In this document: positions 1 to 9,112 of the stretch, piece after piece
How the letters are laid out: every line of letters starts with the position of its first letter
Position numbering within the stretch: the stretch's first letter is position 1
From: Pseudolachnospira sp051055405
Lineage (GTDB): Bacteria > Bacillota > Clostridia > Lachnospirales > Lachnospiraceae
Assembly: GCF_051055405.1 (NCBI RefSeq)
Contig: NZ_CP167068.1
Span: 1,798,001 to 1,862,000, forward strand
DNA: 64,000 nucleotides
Reading direction: 5' to 3'
Translations under genes and position numbers: made by a program
The notes under the pieces: generated by a model
What the model saw: only the letters and a program-made list of their open reading frames with translations
Told to the model about the DNA's origin: nothing
Database searches by the model: none

Positions 1-1666
1 CCGACATATTTCGCAAATCCGGAACCTCGACCGGCTTCACAGTAGGACCGGCGCTGACAATCAATACGATCTCCGCATCCTTATCAATCACGCTTCCGAT
101 GCCTGGGTTAGTGCCAATCACCGTACCTGCAGCAATCGTCTCATGGTTTTGCTCTTGCACCGCATTGGCCACATTGGTAAATCCGGCGGACCGCAGAGAA
201 CGCCGCGCTTCCTGCTCGGTCTTCCCCTCTAAGTCTGCGGGAATCGCCAACTTATTGCTGCCAGTGCTCACCTTGACCGTCACGGTGGTGGACCGGTCCA
301 CAACGTCGCCTTCCTTATAATCCTGTTCTACAATCTGGTCCTTCGCATATTCCTCCGAAGGGATATATTCGGATACGCGGATCGTCAGGTTCAGATTCTT
401 TTCTTTGATCTCTTTCTCCGCTTCTTCCACGGTTTTCCCGACAAAGTTTACCATTGTCACTTTCGTGGAGTCTGAACTTTCCGCGGTTGTATCGCTGGAA
501 CCAAAATCAAATACGCCGCAGGCACGAAGTCCAATAGCCGCTACGATAATGACGATCAGAACCGCCACGCCGATCATGATATAGGTTACAATTTTTTCAA
601 AATGAGAATCGCTCTCGTCGTCCTCGTCGAACTCATCGTCGTATTCGTCGTCATACTCGTCCTCGTACTCATCCTCATAGCCGTCGCCTTCATCTTCGAC
701 GCCCATCTGGTACGCTTTCTCCGCACGCCGTTCTTCCTCTACCGATACCCGGCTGCTTCCCCGTTTGATCTGCTCGATGTCCGACTGGCGGAAAATCGTC
801 GTTGGAGAATTGTTGGTCAAAGGTGCCATCTTCACAAAATCTCCGTTGGGCATGGATAAGCACTTCTTCAGATCCTCAATCAGCTCTGTAGCCGAGGCAT
901 AGCGGCGTTCCGGCTTTTTCTGGGTACATTTCAGAATGATTTTTTCCAGGCTGACCGGAATCAACGGCTCGTATTCTCTCGGAGGCACCATCTCCCCCTG
1001 AATATGCAAAAGAGCCACCGCAACGGTAGAATCGCCCTCAAAAGGAACCCGTCCTGTCAGCATTTCATATAACGTGATACCTAAAGAATAGATGTCGCTT
1101 CTCTCGTCGCAGTAACCGCCTCTGGCCTGCTCCGGAGAAATATAATGAACGCTCCCCATGGTATTGGAACTGATCGTCTGAGAGGACGCCGCGCGCGCAA
1201 TGCCAAAATCGGTCACCTTCACCTTGCCCTCTCTCGAAATCATGATGTTCTGAGGCTTAATATCCCGGTGAATGATATGTTCCCGATGAGCCGCTTCCAA
1301 ACCGCGCGCCACCTGCATGGTCACCTCAATGGATTCCCGAATCTCTAACTTTTTCTTTCGCTCAATATACTTTTTCAGCGTAATTCCGTCGATCAGCTCC
1401 ATGACGATATAGTGGACGCCGTTTTCCTCTCCCACATCATAAATATTTACAATATTGGGATGGGACAGACACGCCGCCGACTGCGCCTCCATACGAAACT
1501 TCGCGACAAAACTCTGATCACTGGCAAATTCCGTCTTTAAAACCTTAATCGCAACAAACCGATTCAGCTTATGGCATTTGGCCTTATAGACATCCGACAT
1601 GCCTCCTGAACCAATCTTACTGATAATTTCATATCGGTTGCCCAAAAACATACCTATTCTTAGCAT
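1..1666 (-). CDS. prkC: PASTA-domain Ser/Thr protein kinase (PrkC/Stk1), C-terminus cut by window edge
   Basis: Membrane Ser/Thr kinase that senses muropeptides or lipid II through extracellular PASTA repeats and phosphorylates cytoplasmic targets. The visible 555 codons give an N-terminal kinase domain (about residues 10-270) with the glycine loop GSGGMSDVYK, the catalytic HRDIKPQN and DFG motifs. A very acidic Asp/Glu/Tyr-rich segment follows (about nt 610-710), then one transmembrane helix (about nt 525-600), then two complete PASTA repeats and the start of a third. The ATG at 1664-1666 overlaps the end of the phosphatase gene by 7 bases and has a GAGGTGA ribosome site; a second ATG lies five codons downstream. 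The phosphatase-kinase pair is translationally coupled, as usual in Firmicutes. Family assignment is firm; the ligand is inferred. Confidence 0.95.
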   Translation of the reverse strand, partial: MLRIGMFLGNRYEIISKIGSGGMSDVYKAKCHKLNRFVAIKVLKTEFASDQSFVAKFRMEAQSAACLSHPNIVNIYDVGEENGVHYIVMELIDGITLKKYIERKKKLEIRESIEVTMQVARGLEAAHREHIIHRDIKPQNIMISREGKVKVTDFGIARAASSQTISSNTMGSVHYISPEQARGGYCDERSDIYSLGITLYEMLTGRVPFEGDSTVAVALLHIQGEMVPPREYEPLIPVSLEKIILKCTQKKPERRYASATELIEDLKKCLSMPNGDFVKMAPLTNNSPTTIFRQSDIEQIKRGSSRVSVEEERRAEKAYQMGVEDEGDGYEDEYEDEYDDEYDDEFDEDDESDSHFEKIVTYIMIGVAVLIVIIVAAIGLRACGVFDFGSSDTTAESSDSTKVTMVNFVGKTVEEAEKEIKEKNLNLTIRVSEYIPSEEYAKDQIVEQDYKEGDVVDRSTTVTVKVSTGSNKLAIPADLEGKTEQEARRSLRSAGFTNVANAVQEQNHETIAAGTVIGTNPGIGSVIDKDAEIVLIVSAGPTVKPVEVPDLRNMS

Positions 1667-2409
1667 ATATTCACCTCATCTAGATCCGGCTCCACTAAAA
1701 TCACCGAAATATTATCCCTTCCTCCGTTGTTCTTGCCTTCTTCCACTAATTCCGTTCCTAGTTCTTCCAGCGGCTCCGGCCTCGAAAGGGTTCTCTCTAT
1801 CTCATCGTCTTCCACCATGTTCGTCAATCCATCCGAACACAGGAGAATCCGTTCTCCAGGATTTAAATCAATCTCAAAGAAATCTGCCGTTACCGTTTTG
1901 TCAATTCCTACGGCCCTGGTGATAATATTTTTCTTTTCCCAATAGCTTTCACTGTCTCGCTGCATCTTCCCGTCGGCCACCATTTCCTCGACCCATGAAT
2001 GATCTCTGGTAACCTGGCGGAGATGTCTTCCCTCTTCCAGTAAGTACAAACGGCTGTCTCCGATATTCGCCACAAACATCGTCGCTCCGTCGATGGTCGC
2101 CGCAACCAATGTGGTTCCCATCTCCCACAGCTCCGGATTTTCGAAGGCCTTATTCCGTAAAACCTGATTTGCTTCCTGTATGGCGTCGTTCAGGACGGAA
2201 ACCGGATTTGCTTTCCTGCTTTCCCGAATATGGCGAATCATCTGTTCTACCACACAACGGGAGGCAAACTCCCCGCCGCGATGGCCGCCCATTCCATCGG
2301 CAACCATAAACAAATTTTTCAAAGGACCCACCGGTTCTCTGGAAGCAAAAATATAGTCTTCATTTTCCTTCCGAACCAATCCGATATCGGTCCTGGCAAA
2401 AACATTCAT
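1660..2409 (-). CDS. prpC: PP2C-family Ser/Thr protein phosphatase (PrpC/Stp)
   Basis: Cytoplasmic metal-dependent phosphatase that reverses phosphorylation by the neighbouring PASTA kinase. The 249 residues match the normal PrpC length. PP2C metal and phosphate motifs are present in order: RxxNED near residue 13, VADGMGGH near 36-43, IGDSRLY, CSDGLTNMV, and GRDNIS near the C-terminus. A strong AAGGAGG ribosome site precedes the ATG. The gene follows rlmN by 5 bases and overlaps the kinase start, so the two are co-transcribed and probably co-translated. The order rlmN-prpC-prkC is conserved across Firmicutes. Confidence 0.97.
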   Translation of the reverse strand: MNVFARTDIGLVRKENEDYIFASREPVGPLKNLFMVADGMGGHRGGEFASRCVVEQMIRHIRESRKANPVSVLNDAIQEANQVLRNKAFENPELWEMGTTLVAATIDGATMFVANIGDSRLYLLEEGRHLRQVTRDHSWVEEMVADGKMQRDSESYWEKKNIITRAVGIDKTVTADFFEIDLNPGERILLCSDGLTNMVEDDEIERTLSRPEPLEELGTELVEEGKNNGGRDNISVILVEPDLDEVNIC

Positions 2410-2414
2410 CTCAT

Positions 2415-3467
2415 TCAGCCTCCTTCTCGCATATTCCCCCGCTGAATCCTGCGACGCAGCTGACCGCAGGCGCTGTCAATGTCCGCGCCCAGTCTCCTTC
2501 TTATAGTAACATTTATTCTACTTTTTTCAAGTTCTTTTTTAAATCGCTCCACTTCCGGCGCCATGGTCTCCCGGTATTCCCGCTCTCGGATTGGGTTCAC
2601 CGGAATCAGATTGACATGACAGTTTTTCCCTTTCAAAAGCCCCGCCAACTGTCTTGCCTGCTCCGGCTGATCATTGACGCCTCGAACCAGGCTGTACTCA
2701 TAACTCATCCGGCGGCCGGTTTCTTCAAAGTAAAAATCACAGGCCGCAAGAGTCTCCGCAATCGTATACCGGTTTGCCACTGGCATCATGGTCCGGCGCA
2801 GTTCGTCGTTGGGTGCGTGAAGAGACAGCGCCAGCGTAATGCCGAACCGTTCCTTTGCCAAACTTCGGATTTCCGAAACGAGCCCGCAAGTAGAAACCGT
2901 GATATTTCTCTGGCTGATGCCGCCTCCTTGATCGTCCGAGATCAAGCGCAGAAATTTGATCAGATTCTCTTTATTATCCAAAGGTTCTCCGCTTCCCATC
3001 ACCACCACATGGGAAACCCGTTCCCCTGTGTCTCTCTCCATGGCATAAACCTGTTCCAGCATTTCCCCTGCGGAAAGGTTTCTGGCCAGCCCGTCCAGCG
3101 TCGAGGCACAAAAACGGCAGCCCATCCGGCAACCCGCCTGGGAAGAAATACACACGCTTACCCCATGGTGATACTTCATGTACACGCTCTCTATAATATT
3201 CCCGTCCGACAACAGAAATGCGTACTTTCTGGTTCCATCCATCTTAGAAATTTGACAGTCTGCAATCTGAAAAGCCGACAGCTCGCACTCGTTTTGAAGC
3301 CGGACCCGAAGAGCTTCCGAAAGATTCGTCATCTGCTCAAAAGCCGTCGCCTTTTTTTGATGAATCCATTGATAGATCTGACCGGCGCGAAAGGGCTTTT
3401 CCCCCATTTCTGCCAAAACGGTTTTTAACTCTGGAAGCTCCAAAGATTTTAGATCGATTTTCTTCAT
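2415..3467 (-). CDS. rlmN: 23S rRNA (adenine2503-C2) / tRNA A37 methyltransferase RlmN
   Basis: Radical-SAM enzyme that methylates C2 of A2503 in 23S rRNA and A37 of some tRNAs. The 350 residues carry the CxxxCxxC cluster motif (C113, C117, C120) after the typical SSQAGC lead-in, the GSGEPL motif, and the C-terminal catalytic cysteine C334 in the DSACGQL context. The ATG overlaps the rsmB stop in an ATGA junction. It sits in the conserved fmt-peptidase-rsmB-rlmN-prpC-prkC string, which couples translation and ribosome-modification genes to the kinase pair. Confidence 0.97.
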   Translation of the reverse strand: MKKIDLKSLELPELKTVLAEMGEKPFRAGQIYQWIHQKKATAFEQMTNLSEALRVRLQNECELSAFQIADCQISKMDGTRKYAFLLSDGNIIESVYMKYHHGVSVCISSQAGCRMGCRFCASTLDGLARNLSAGEMLEQVYAMERDTGERVSHVVVMGSGEPLDNKENLIKFLRLISDDQGGGISQRNITVSTCGLVSEIRSLAKERFGITLALSLHAPNDELRRTMMPVANRYTIAETLAACDFYFEETGRRMSYEYSLVRGVNDQPEQARQLAGLLKGKNCHVNLIPVNPIREREYRETMAPEVERFKKELEKSRINVTIRRRLGADIDSACGQLRRRIQRGNMREGG

Positions 3468-4786
3468 TGGTTTTTCCTTTTACACTTTGAGATAAAAAAT
3501 CCATCTCCCCCATGGGTTCCCGGCAGCAATTGCAGCCACCCCTCTTTCCGGCTTTCTTCCTCCGGGCCTTCCGCCAACACGTCCGTCAAGGGAACTGGTT
3601 CCAGAGGAAAAGATTCCAAAAGCCAATGAAAATTTTCTATATTTTCTTCCGGCTCCACGGTACAAGTACTATAAATCAACATTCCTCCTGGTTTCAAATA
3701 CCGCCAGGATGCCGTAAGAATCTCCCTCTGTAAAGAAGCCAGACTATGTATGGATTCCGGCGTCGCACGATACTTAATCTCCGGCTTGTGACCGATGGTT
3801 CCAAGACCGGAGCACGGAAGGTCCGCCATTACCAGATCAAAGGAAGCCTCCCATTCCGGCCGGAAGATCCGGGCATCGGATACTTCAATTTTCAGATTGG
3901 AAAAACCGGTCCGCCTCTTATTTTCTTCGATCATCGCGGTTTTCTTTGGTGTCAGATCACAGGCGATTACCTGCCCGGTTCCCTCCAGCGAATCGGCCAA
4001 ATGCAGGCTTTTTCCTCCCGGCGCCGCGCACAAATCCAAGATACGGCTACTCCTTTTCGGCGCGGCTGCCTGCCCCGCCAAAATCGAACTGACATCCTGC
4101 ACCTGAATCCACCCCTTTTGGAAAGCCTCCAAGGCGTCGATCCGATCAAAATCTGAAAGGAAACAGCCTGCCAGCCCATAAGGAAGCGGCTCTATTTTTA
4201 CCCCCTGGCCTTCTAAACTTTCCTGGATTTGCCCCTTTGACGCAAGGGAAAGGTTCCAGCGCACCGATAGCCTGGCTGGACACTGAAACGCTTTCAACAT
4301 GGCTTCGGTTGTTTTCGCCCCGTAAACCTTCTTCCACCGATCTACCAGCCACTCCGGCATGGAATAGCGGATCGCCAGATTTTCTTCCGGCAGCGACGGC
4401 TCCCGGACAATCGCGCGGAGCACGCCATTCACAAACCCTTTTAAGCCATGGAAACGCCGCTTTTCCGCCAATTTTACCGCCTCGTTGCAGGCGGCGGAAG
4501 CCGGAACTTTTTCCATAAATAAAATCTGATAAGCCCCGGTCCGCAGAATCGTGCGAATCCAAGGCTTCATCTTTTTCACCGGGGTTTTCGACACCTGATT
4601 TAATTTCGCGTCCAGAAGAATCAAATTTTCTATGGTTCCCTGGACCAAATATTGGATGAAATGACGGTCTCTGCTGGAAAGTTCCGGGTAACGGTTAAAT
4701 GTCTCCCGCAGCACCACATGACTCTGTCCATCCTCTTCCAAGATCGAATAGACCGCGGCGGACGCAATTTCTCTCGTATTTTCCAT
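3464..4786 (-). CDS. rsmB: 16S rRNA (cytosine967-C5)-methyltransferase RsmB
   Basis: SAM-dependent enzyme that makes m5C967 in 16S rRNA. It has an N-terminal NusB-like helical RNA-binding domain (about residues 1-130) and a C-terminal Rossmann methyltransferase. Visible motifs are LDLCAAPGGKSLHLA, the ADLPCSG catalytic motif with its cysteine, and the second cysteine motif YSTCTVEPEEN. I chose the ATG at 4784-4786 because it sits directly behind the stop of the upstream peptidase gene (TGATATG). A start 27 bases further upstream would add nine poorly conserved residues inside the upstream gene. Confidence 0.95.
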   Translation of the reverse strand: MENTREIASAAVYSILEEDGQSHVVLRETFNRYPELSSRDRHFIQYLVQGTIENLILLDAKLNQVSKTPVKKMKPWIRTILRTGAYQILFMEKVPASAACNEAVKLAEKRRFHGLKGFVNGVLRAIVREPSLPEENLAIRYSMPEWLVDRWKKVYGAKTTEAMLKAFQCPARLSVRWNLSLASKGQIQESLEGQGVKIEPLPYGLAGCFLSDFDRIDALEAFQKGWIQVQDVSSILAGQAAAPKRSSRILDLCAAPGGKSLHLADSLEGTGQVIACDLTPKKTAMIEENKRRTGFSNLKIEVSDARIFRPEWEASFDLVMADLPCSGLGTIGHKPEIKYRATPESIHSLASLQREILTASWRYLKPGGMLIYSTCTVEPEENIENFHWLLESFPLEPVPLTDVLAEGPEEESRKEGWLQLLPGTHGGDGFFISKCKRKNQ

Positions 4787-4787
4787 A

Positions 4788-5486
4788 TCAATCCCGGCTT
4801 CTGCTTCTCGCAATCATCAGCAGACGCAACAACTGAAGGAGGCTGGCTGCAACGCTGGCGACATAGGTCATGGCCGCCGCCGAAAGCACTTTTCTGGTCT
4901 GAGCCGTCTCATCCTCATAGAGGACTCCTGCCTCTGTCAAGAGACGCATGCCTCTGCTTGACGCGTTAAATTCCACAGGTAACGTAACCACCTGAAATAA
5001 CACCACGGCGCAGAACAACAAAATCCCGCCTTTGATCAACAGCATACCGCTGTCGCTGCGGATCAACAGTCCGATCAACACCAACGGCCAGCTAAGGGTA
5101 GCGCCTAAATTTGCCACCGGAACCAAGGCCCCCCGAATCTTTAAGGGGGCATATCCCTGGGCGTCCTGGATCGCGTGACCGCACTCATGGGCCGCCACTC
5201 CCACCGCCGCCACACTGGATGAACCAAAGGTAGAATCCGACAGACGCAGCACCTTGCTTCTCGGATCATAATGGTCTGTCAAATTTCCCGATATCCGCTC
5301 TACGCTGACATCATAAATTCCCTGCTGCTGTAAAATCCGTCTCGCCGCTTCCGCGCCGGTGATGCCAGAACGGTTTCTCACCCCCGCGTAACGGGAATAC
5401 GTACTGTTCACCCTTGCCGACGCCGCCATACTGATCAATGCGGCAATAATCACCAAAATATAGGTTGGGTCCCACCAATAAAACAT
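4788..5486 (-). CDS. Neutral zinc metallopeptidase, YugP family
   Basis: Membrane-anchored putative zinc peptidase of the YugP/PF04298 family; no substrate is known for most members. The 232 residues show an N-terminal hydrophobic helix (about 5-22), the zinc-binding HECGHAIQ motif near residue 100, two or three further membrane segments around 125-170, and a C-terminal hydrophobic stretch. A strong AGGAGG site lies before the ATG. It is between fmt (8 bases upstream) and rsmB (overlapping), a placement common in clostridia. The family call rests on the motif and topology. Confidence 0.88.
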   Translation of the reverse strand: MFYWWDPTYILVIIAALISMAASARVNSTYSRYAGVRNRSGITGAEAARRILQQQGIYDVSVERISGNLTDHYDPRSKVLRLSDSTFGSSSVAAVGVAAHECGHAIQDAQGYAPLKIRGALVPVANLGATLSWPLVLIGLLIRSDSGMLLIKGGILLFCAVVLFQVVTLPVEFNASSRGMRLLTEAGVLYEDETAQTRKVLSAAAMTYVASVAASLLQLLRLLMIARSRSRD

Positions 5487-5494
5487 TTTTCCTC

Positions 5495-6421
5495 CTATTC
5501 CAATTGTAAACCAGGCTTCACCGGATATCCCCGCAGATAGGCGTCTGCGCTCATTCGTTTTTTCCCTTCCGGCTGCAGCTCGCGAATCATCAAGATTCCG
5601 TCTCCGGTCATCACGCCGATTCCATCTTTTTCCACTTTTACCACCTGCCCCGGCAAGCCAGCTTCACCTGCTGGTTCTACCTCGGCGGCCCAAATCTTTA
5701 ACATCTTTCCATTCAGAGAAGTATATGCGCTGGGCCACGGGTTCAGGCCGCGAACCAACCGTTCCAGCTCTACTGCCGGCCTCGTCCAATCCATCTTTCC
5801 CATGGACTTCTTCAGCATCCCCGCGTAACAAGTCTCCCCTTCCTGGGGAATCCGCTCTAAAGTCCCCGCCTCCAACTGCCGGAGCGTTTCGATCAAAAGC
5901 GGCGCGCCCACAGCGCTCAATTTGTCGTGAAGGCTTCCGCCTGTCTCATCGTCGGCAATGGGCACCACGGTTTTCAGCAACATATCGCCGGTGTCCAGTC
6001 CCTCGTCCATAAACATCGTGGTAACGCCGGTTTCTTTCTGTCCGTCCAAAATCACCTGCTGTATCGGCGCGGCGCCTCGATACATAGGAAGCAAAGAAGC
6101 ATGGACATTGATACAGCCTTTTTCCGGCACTGCCAGCACTTCTTTGGTCAAAATCTGGCCAAAGGCCACTACCACCATCACTTCCGGCCCGTAAGATTTC
6201 AACTCTTCTATAAACGCCGGTTCCCGCACTTTTACCGGCTGGAGTACCGGAATGTTGTACTCCAAGGCTTTTTCTTTTACCGGGGTATACTGATATTCTT
6301 TCCCTCGGCCCTTTGGTTTATCCGGCTGCGTCACCACCGCTGCGACCTCGTGACCTGCCTCGACCATCGCTGTCAGAACCGGAACGCTGAATTCCGGCGT
6401 ACCCATAAATACTACGCGCAT
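5495..6421 (-). CDS. fmt: Methionyl-tRNA formyltransferase
   Basis: Formylates initiator Met-tRNA with 10-formyl-THF. The 308 residues have the usual two-domain layout: an N-terminal formyltransferase Rossmann domain from MGTPEFSVPVL, the catalytic HASLLPMYRGAAPI motif near residue 110, then the C-terminal OB-like tRNA-binding domain (about 205-305). An AAAGGA ribosome site precedes the ATG. It is the first gene of the visible operon; def and priA, often next to fmt, are not upstream, since 287 bases of non-coding DNA and the TIR cassette lie there. Confidence 0.97.
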   Translation of the reverse strand: MRVVFMGTPEFSVPVLTAMVEAGHEVAAVVTQPDKPKGRGKEYQYTPVKEKALEYNIPVLQPVKVREPAFIEELKSYGPEVMVVVAFGQILTKEVLAVPEKGCINVHASLLPMYRGAAPIQQVILDGQKETGVTTMFMDEGLDTGDMLLKTVVPIADDETGGSLHDKLSAVGAPLLIETLRQLEAGTLERIPQEGETCYAGMLKKSMGKMDWTRPAVELERLVRGLNPWPSAYTSLNGKMLKIWAAEVEPAGEAGLPGQVVKVEKDGIGVMTGDGILMIRELQPEGKKRMSADAYLRGYPVKPGLQLE

Positions 6422-6639
6422 TCGATAAAATCCTTTCTATGAAATTGACATATCCGTTATGAACACTACCATCTATGAAGCGGAAAATCTTGATCTCATT
6501 TGTGTAAAACAGACGAAAAGTCCCACTATGCGTTCTTAGTATACAGCAAACGGAGGATTTTATCTATATTTTTCATAGAAAGTTAATAAAATCCAGGCTC
6601 ATTTCACAGGTCGGCAAAGGCGCCGGCTCATTTGCAATT

Positions 6640-6681
6640 CCACCTCGTACACGCCCAAAGTAAAAGGCGTATACGAGGTGG
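6640..6681. repeat. Hairpin between fmt operon and TIR cassette
   Basis: A 16-base stem with one mismatch (CCACCTCGTACACGCC against GGCGTATACGAGGTGG) with a 10-base loop, 28 bases downstream of the TIR gene stop. It could end the cassette transcript, but no T-run follows on the minus strand, so it is not a classical intrinsic terminator. The rest of 6422-6708 is AT-rich and should hold the fmt operon promoter, which I cannot place with confidence. Confidence 0.55.
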
Positions 6682-6708
6682 AGGGATGATGGTTCATGGG
6701 AAAAAGAT

Positions 6709-9063
6709 TTAAGACTCAAAATTTAGCCATAGAGCGGGACGGACACCTTCAGGGTACAAGGCACCTATGGTAGCGAACGTGAGCCTATCACTAATAGCGA
6801 CAACATACCCACTAACAATACTCGGTGATCGTAGCCACCAAATACAGTTACCGTTGCGAACAGAAACATCCCTTGCAATAGCATATTCTGTAGGTGTACA
6901 TGCTTTTGCAGAATCAGCAGGAAAATATTTATTCACTTCTGCTACGCTAAGAAGGAATACTTTATCTATTGTGTCATTTCCATAATCCGTACCATACCAA
7001 GGATTGGGATCTGCCGTTACTTTCGCGCTCTGGATACGCAGCTGTTCTTCCGTATTGAATGCCTCCTCCAAGAAAGTACTATTCAACCATTCTCTAAGAG
7101 AACATTCTTCCCAGGTTATACGTTGGCTCCCCGCATAATATCTAAGATTATCAAGTACCTTACTGCTAATTATCAATATTCCGCTATCCGTTTTATCCAG
7201 TACAATCCACTCAATTTTTTCTTTGCCATTCGCGTTATCATTATCCTGCTCATATCTGCCAAATGTTACTGTGTCGCCAATTTGAGCAAATGACGGATGA
7301 TCTTCTAATAATTCCAACGCCTTCTGAGATCCATCATTGTAGTTTGAATCACGAAATAACAGATACGCTGATCTCAGATCGCCAGCCTCCAGAAGTGCAA
7401 CCGCTCTTTCATATTTATTTGCAGCAATTGCGTCACTATTTTCGAGTTCCTCCAACAGCGCATATGCGGAATCATAGTCTCCATCCTCCAACAATCCCAT
7501 CGCTTTATAAAACTTATACTTTGGCATGATGAGAGTATTCAATACAATTACAAAAATAATAATTGCAAAGACGATAAGCGTTATGATAGAAATAACTTTT
7601 TCCTGCTTCTTTGCCAGCTTTTCGTCTTCAATCCGCTTTTCTTCCTCCTGAACCTTGAATTTTTCTGCCGTATCCAGACACTTTTGGACAAGTACATCCG
7701 CATCTTTAAAACCGGATATACTTTGGAACACATCAGCGGCTGATCTGCACTCTGCTTCCGTAGTCGCGGAATCCATCACGTTAACCGCATGATTGTAAAT
7801 TTCTGTCATACGGTCATTTTCGTTGCGCTCATTAATTTGATCAATATATCCTTTGATCGTGGAGACTAATTCTTTGTCCCCGAAGCGAATGATCTTTTGA
7901 TAATTATTGCAGTCGTCAAATGGCTCGTCACAGTCGGCAAGCAGCTCCTGCTTTTCGACAAACAATTCCGCCATCAATTTTCCAAGATACGCTTGCGCGC
8001 ACTCCGGATCAAGGTCGAGCACTTTTTCACAGTATTCGTCCGCTTCGTCAAAATCCCCGTCTTCCAGGAAGATAAATACGCGTTTGAGAAGGGGCGCGAT
8101 ATTGGCATTGGTATTCGTATTACCACTATCTTTGACAACGTTTTTCTTTACCGTTTCTTTCGGCGTATCTACTGTTGCAATTTTCTTAATCCCGCGAATT
8201 AAATCCTGCATAAAACCGAGCTTGGACATATCCTGTGCCTGCAGGTGAGAAAACTCTTCCGGCAGATCGTAAGGGTCCATATCCCGGTAGGCAGGAATTA
8301 GCATTTTCTTTTCGCCATTTTTGATCAAAGCTAGATAACGATTCCACTCGTTCTTTACCCAGACAGCGTTAAAATATTCCGGCTTTGTGCCGATTACCAC
8401 CATGACTTTGGAAGAATGCAAAGCCGCGAATATGTATGGCTCATAGGCAATGCCAAGCTTATCTTCCAGGGTGATGCGGGAGAAAAAGACTTTAAACCCC
8501 TCCTCAATCAGCTCATGATATAATTCATTTGCCAAAACGGAATCCTGTGTCCTTCTGCCATTCGCGTCCGTCTCTTTATAGCAGATGAACACATCGAAAG
8601 GCTCTTCCTTGGAAGAAATTTCAAGAATGCCTTTCTGAATCTCGTCAATCGCTTTTGCTTCCTCTTCATAGACGGCTTTTTGATCGCTGTCGGCATACCG
8701 AATGGCAGATTTATAATCCTCGTCCATATAGATCGAGGTAAATTGCGCGCGGTTTATCGTGGGAATCCGTTTATGACTTGCGGGTTCCTCCACATACTCA
8801 ATCCCGTAGCGGCAAAGGACCAACGACCAATACGCTTCCGCGTCGGTGTCGTCCTCGTTCAAAATTTGCTCGTAAATCCCCATTGCTTTGTCAAAATCGT
8901 TATTCCGGCGAAAATGATTGGCCCTGTCATACCAATTCACCTTTTTCTCATCGTCCAGACGAGGCAAGGTCTGCTTGGTTCCACAGCTGTCGCAGACGCC
9001 CACCGTCGCCCCCTGTTCAAATTCGATCGTGCCTCCGCACATTTTACACTTATATATCACCAT
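6709..9063 (-). CDS. Zinc ribbon-TIR-TPR membrane protein with C-terminal DUF6273-like domain
   Basis: A 784-residue multidomain protein. Residues 1-30 form a zinc ribbon (C6xxC9, C24xxC27). Residues 44-85 look like a TPR-type helical repeat. Residues 156-270 form a TIR domain starting FDVFICYKE, with E208 in the helix YEPYIFAALHSS at the position of the catalytic NADase glutamate. Another TPR-like part lies at 326-470, followed by a charged coiled coil, one transmembrane helix (about 489-513), a second helical-repeat segment (515-590) and a DUF6273-like domain (595-783, with IEWIVLD, REWLNSTF and WWLRSP). The TIR side is probably cytoplasmic and the C-terminus outside. It is last in a three-gene unit with a membrane protein and an SPFH protein. 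TIR proteins of bacteria often act in antiphage NAD+ signalling; that role is inferred. Confidence 0.85.
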   Translation of the reverse strand: MVIYKCKMCGGTIEFEQGATVGVCDSCGTKQTLPRLDDEKKVNWYDRANHFRRNNDFDKAMGIYEQILNEDDTDAEAYWSLVLCRYGIEYVEEPASHKRIPTINRAQFTSIYMDEDYKSAIRYADSDQKAVYEEEAKAIDEIQKGILEISSKEEPFDVFICYKETDANGRRTQDSVLANELYHELIEEGFKVFFSRITLEDKLGIAYEPYIFAALHSSKVMVVIGTKPEYFNAVWVKNEWNRYLALIKNGEKKMLIPAYRDMDPYDLPEEFSHLQAQDMSKLGFMQDLIRGIKKIATVDTPKETVKKNVVKDSGNTNTNANIAPLLKRVFIFLEDGDFDEADEYCEKVLDLDPECAQAYLGKLMAELFVEKQELLADCDEPFDDCNNYQKIIRFGDKELVSTIKGYIDQINERNENDRMTEIYNHAVNVMDSATTEAECRSAADVFQSISGFKDADVLVQKCLDTAEKFKVQEEEKRIEDEKLAKKQEKVISIITLIVFAIIIFVIVLNTLIMPKYKFYKAMGLLEDGDYDSAYALLEELENSDAIAANKYERAVALLEAGDLRSAYLLFRDSNYNDGSQKALELLEDHPSFAQIGDTVTFGRYEQDNDNANGKEKIEWIVLDKTDSGILIISSKVLDNLRYYAGSQRITWEECSLREWLNSTFLEEAFNTEEQLRIQSAKVTADPNPWYGTDYGNDTIDKVFLLSVAEVNKYFPADSAKACTPTEYAIARDVSVRNGNCIWWLRSPSIVSGYVVAISDRLTFATIGALYPEGVRPALWLNFES

Positions 9064-9112
9064 TGCTGATCGCCCCTTTTCTTGTTGTTTCCATGAACCA
9101 TCTCTATACGAT

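Noticed and set aside
2616..3428. 270-residue plus-strand frame
   Set aside because: Antisense shadow of rlmN, with no ribosome site and no recognisable domain.
6640..6681. Intrinsic terminator of the TIR cassette
   Set aside because: The stem is strong but no T-run follows on the relevant strand, so it is listed only as a hairpin.
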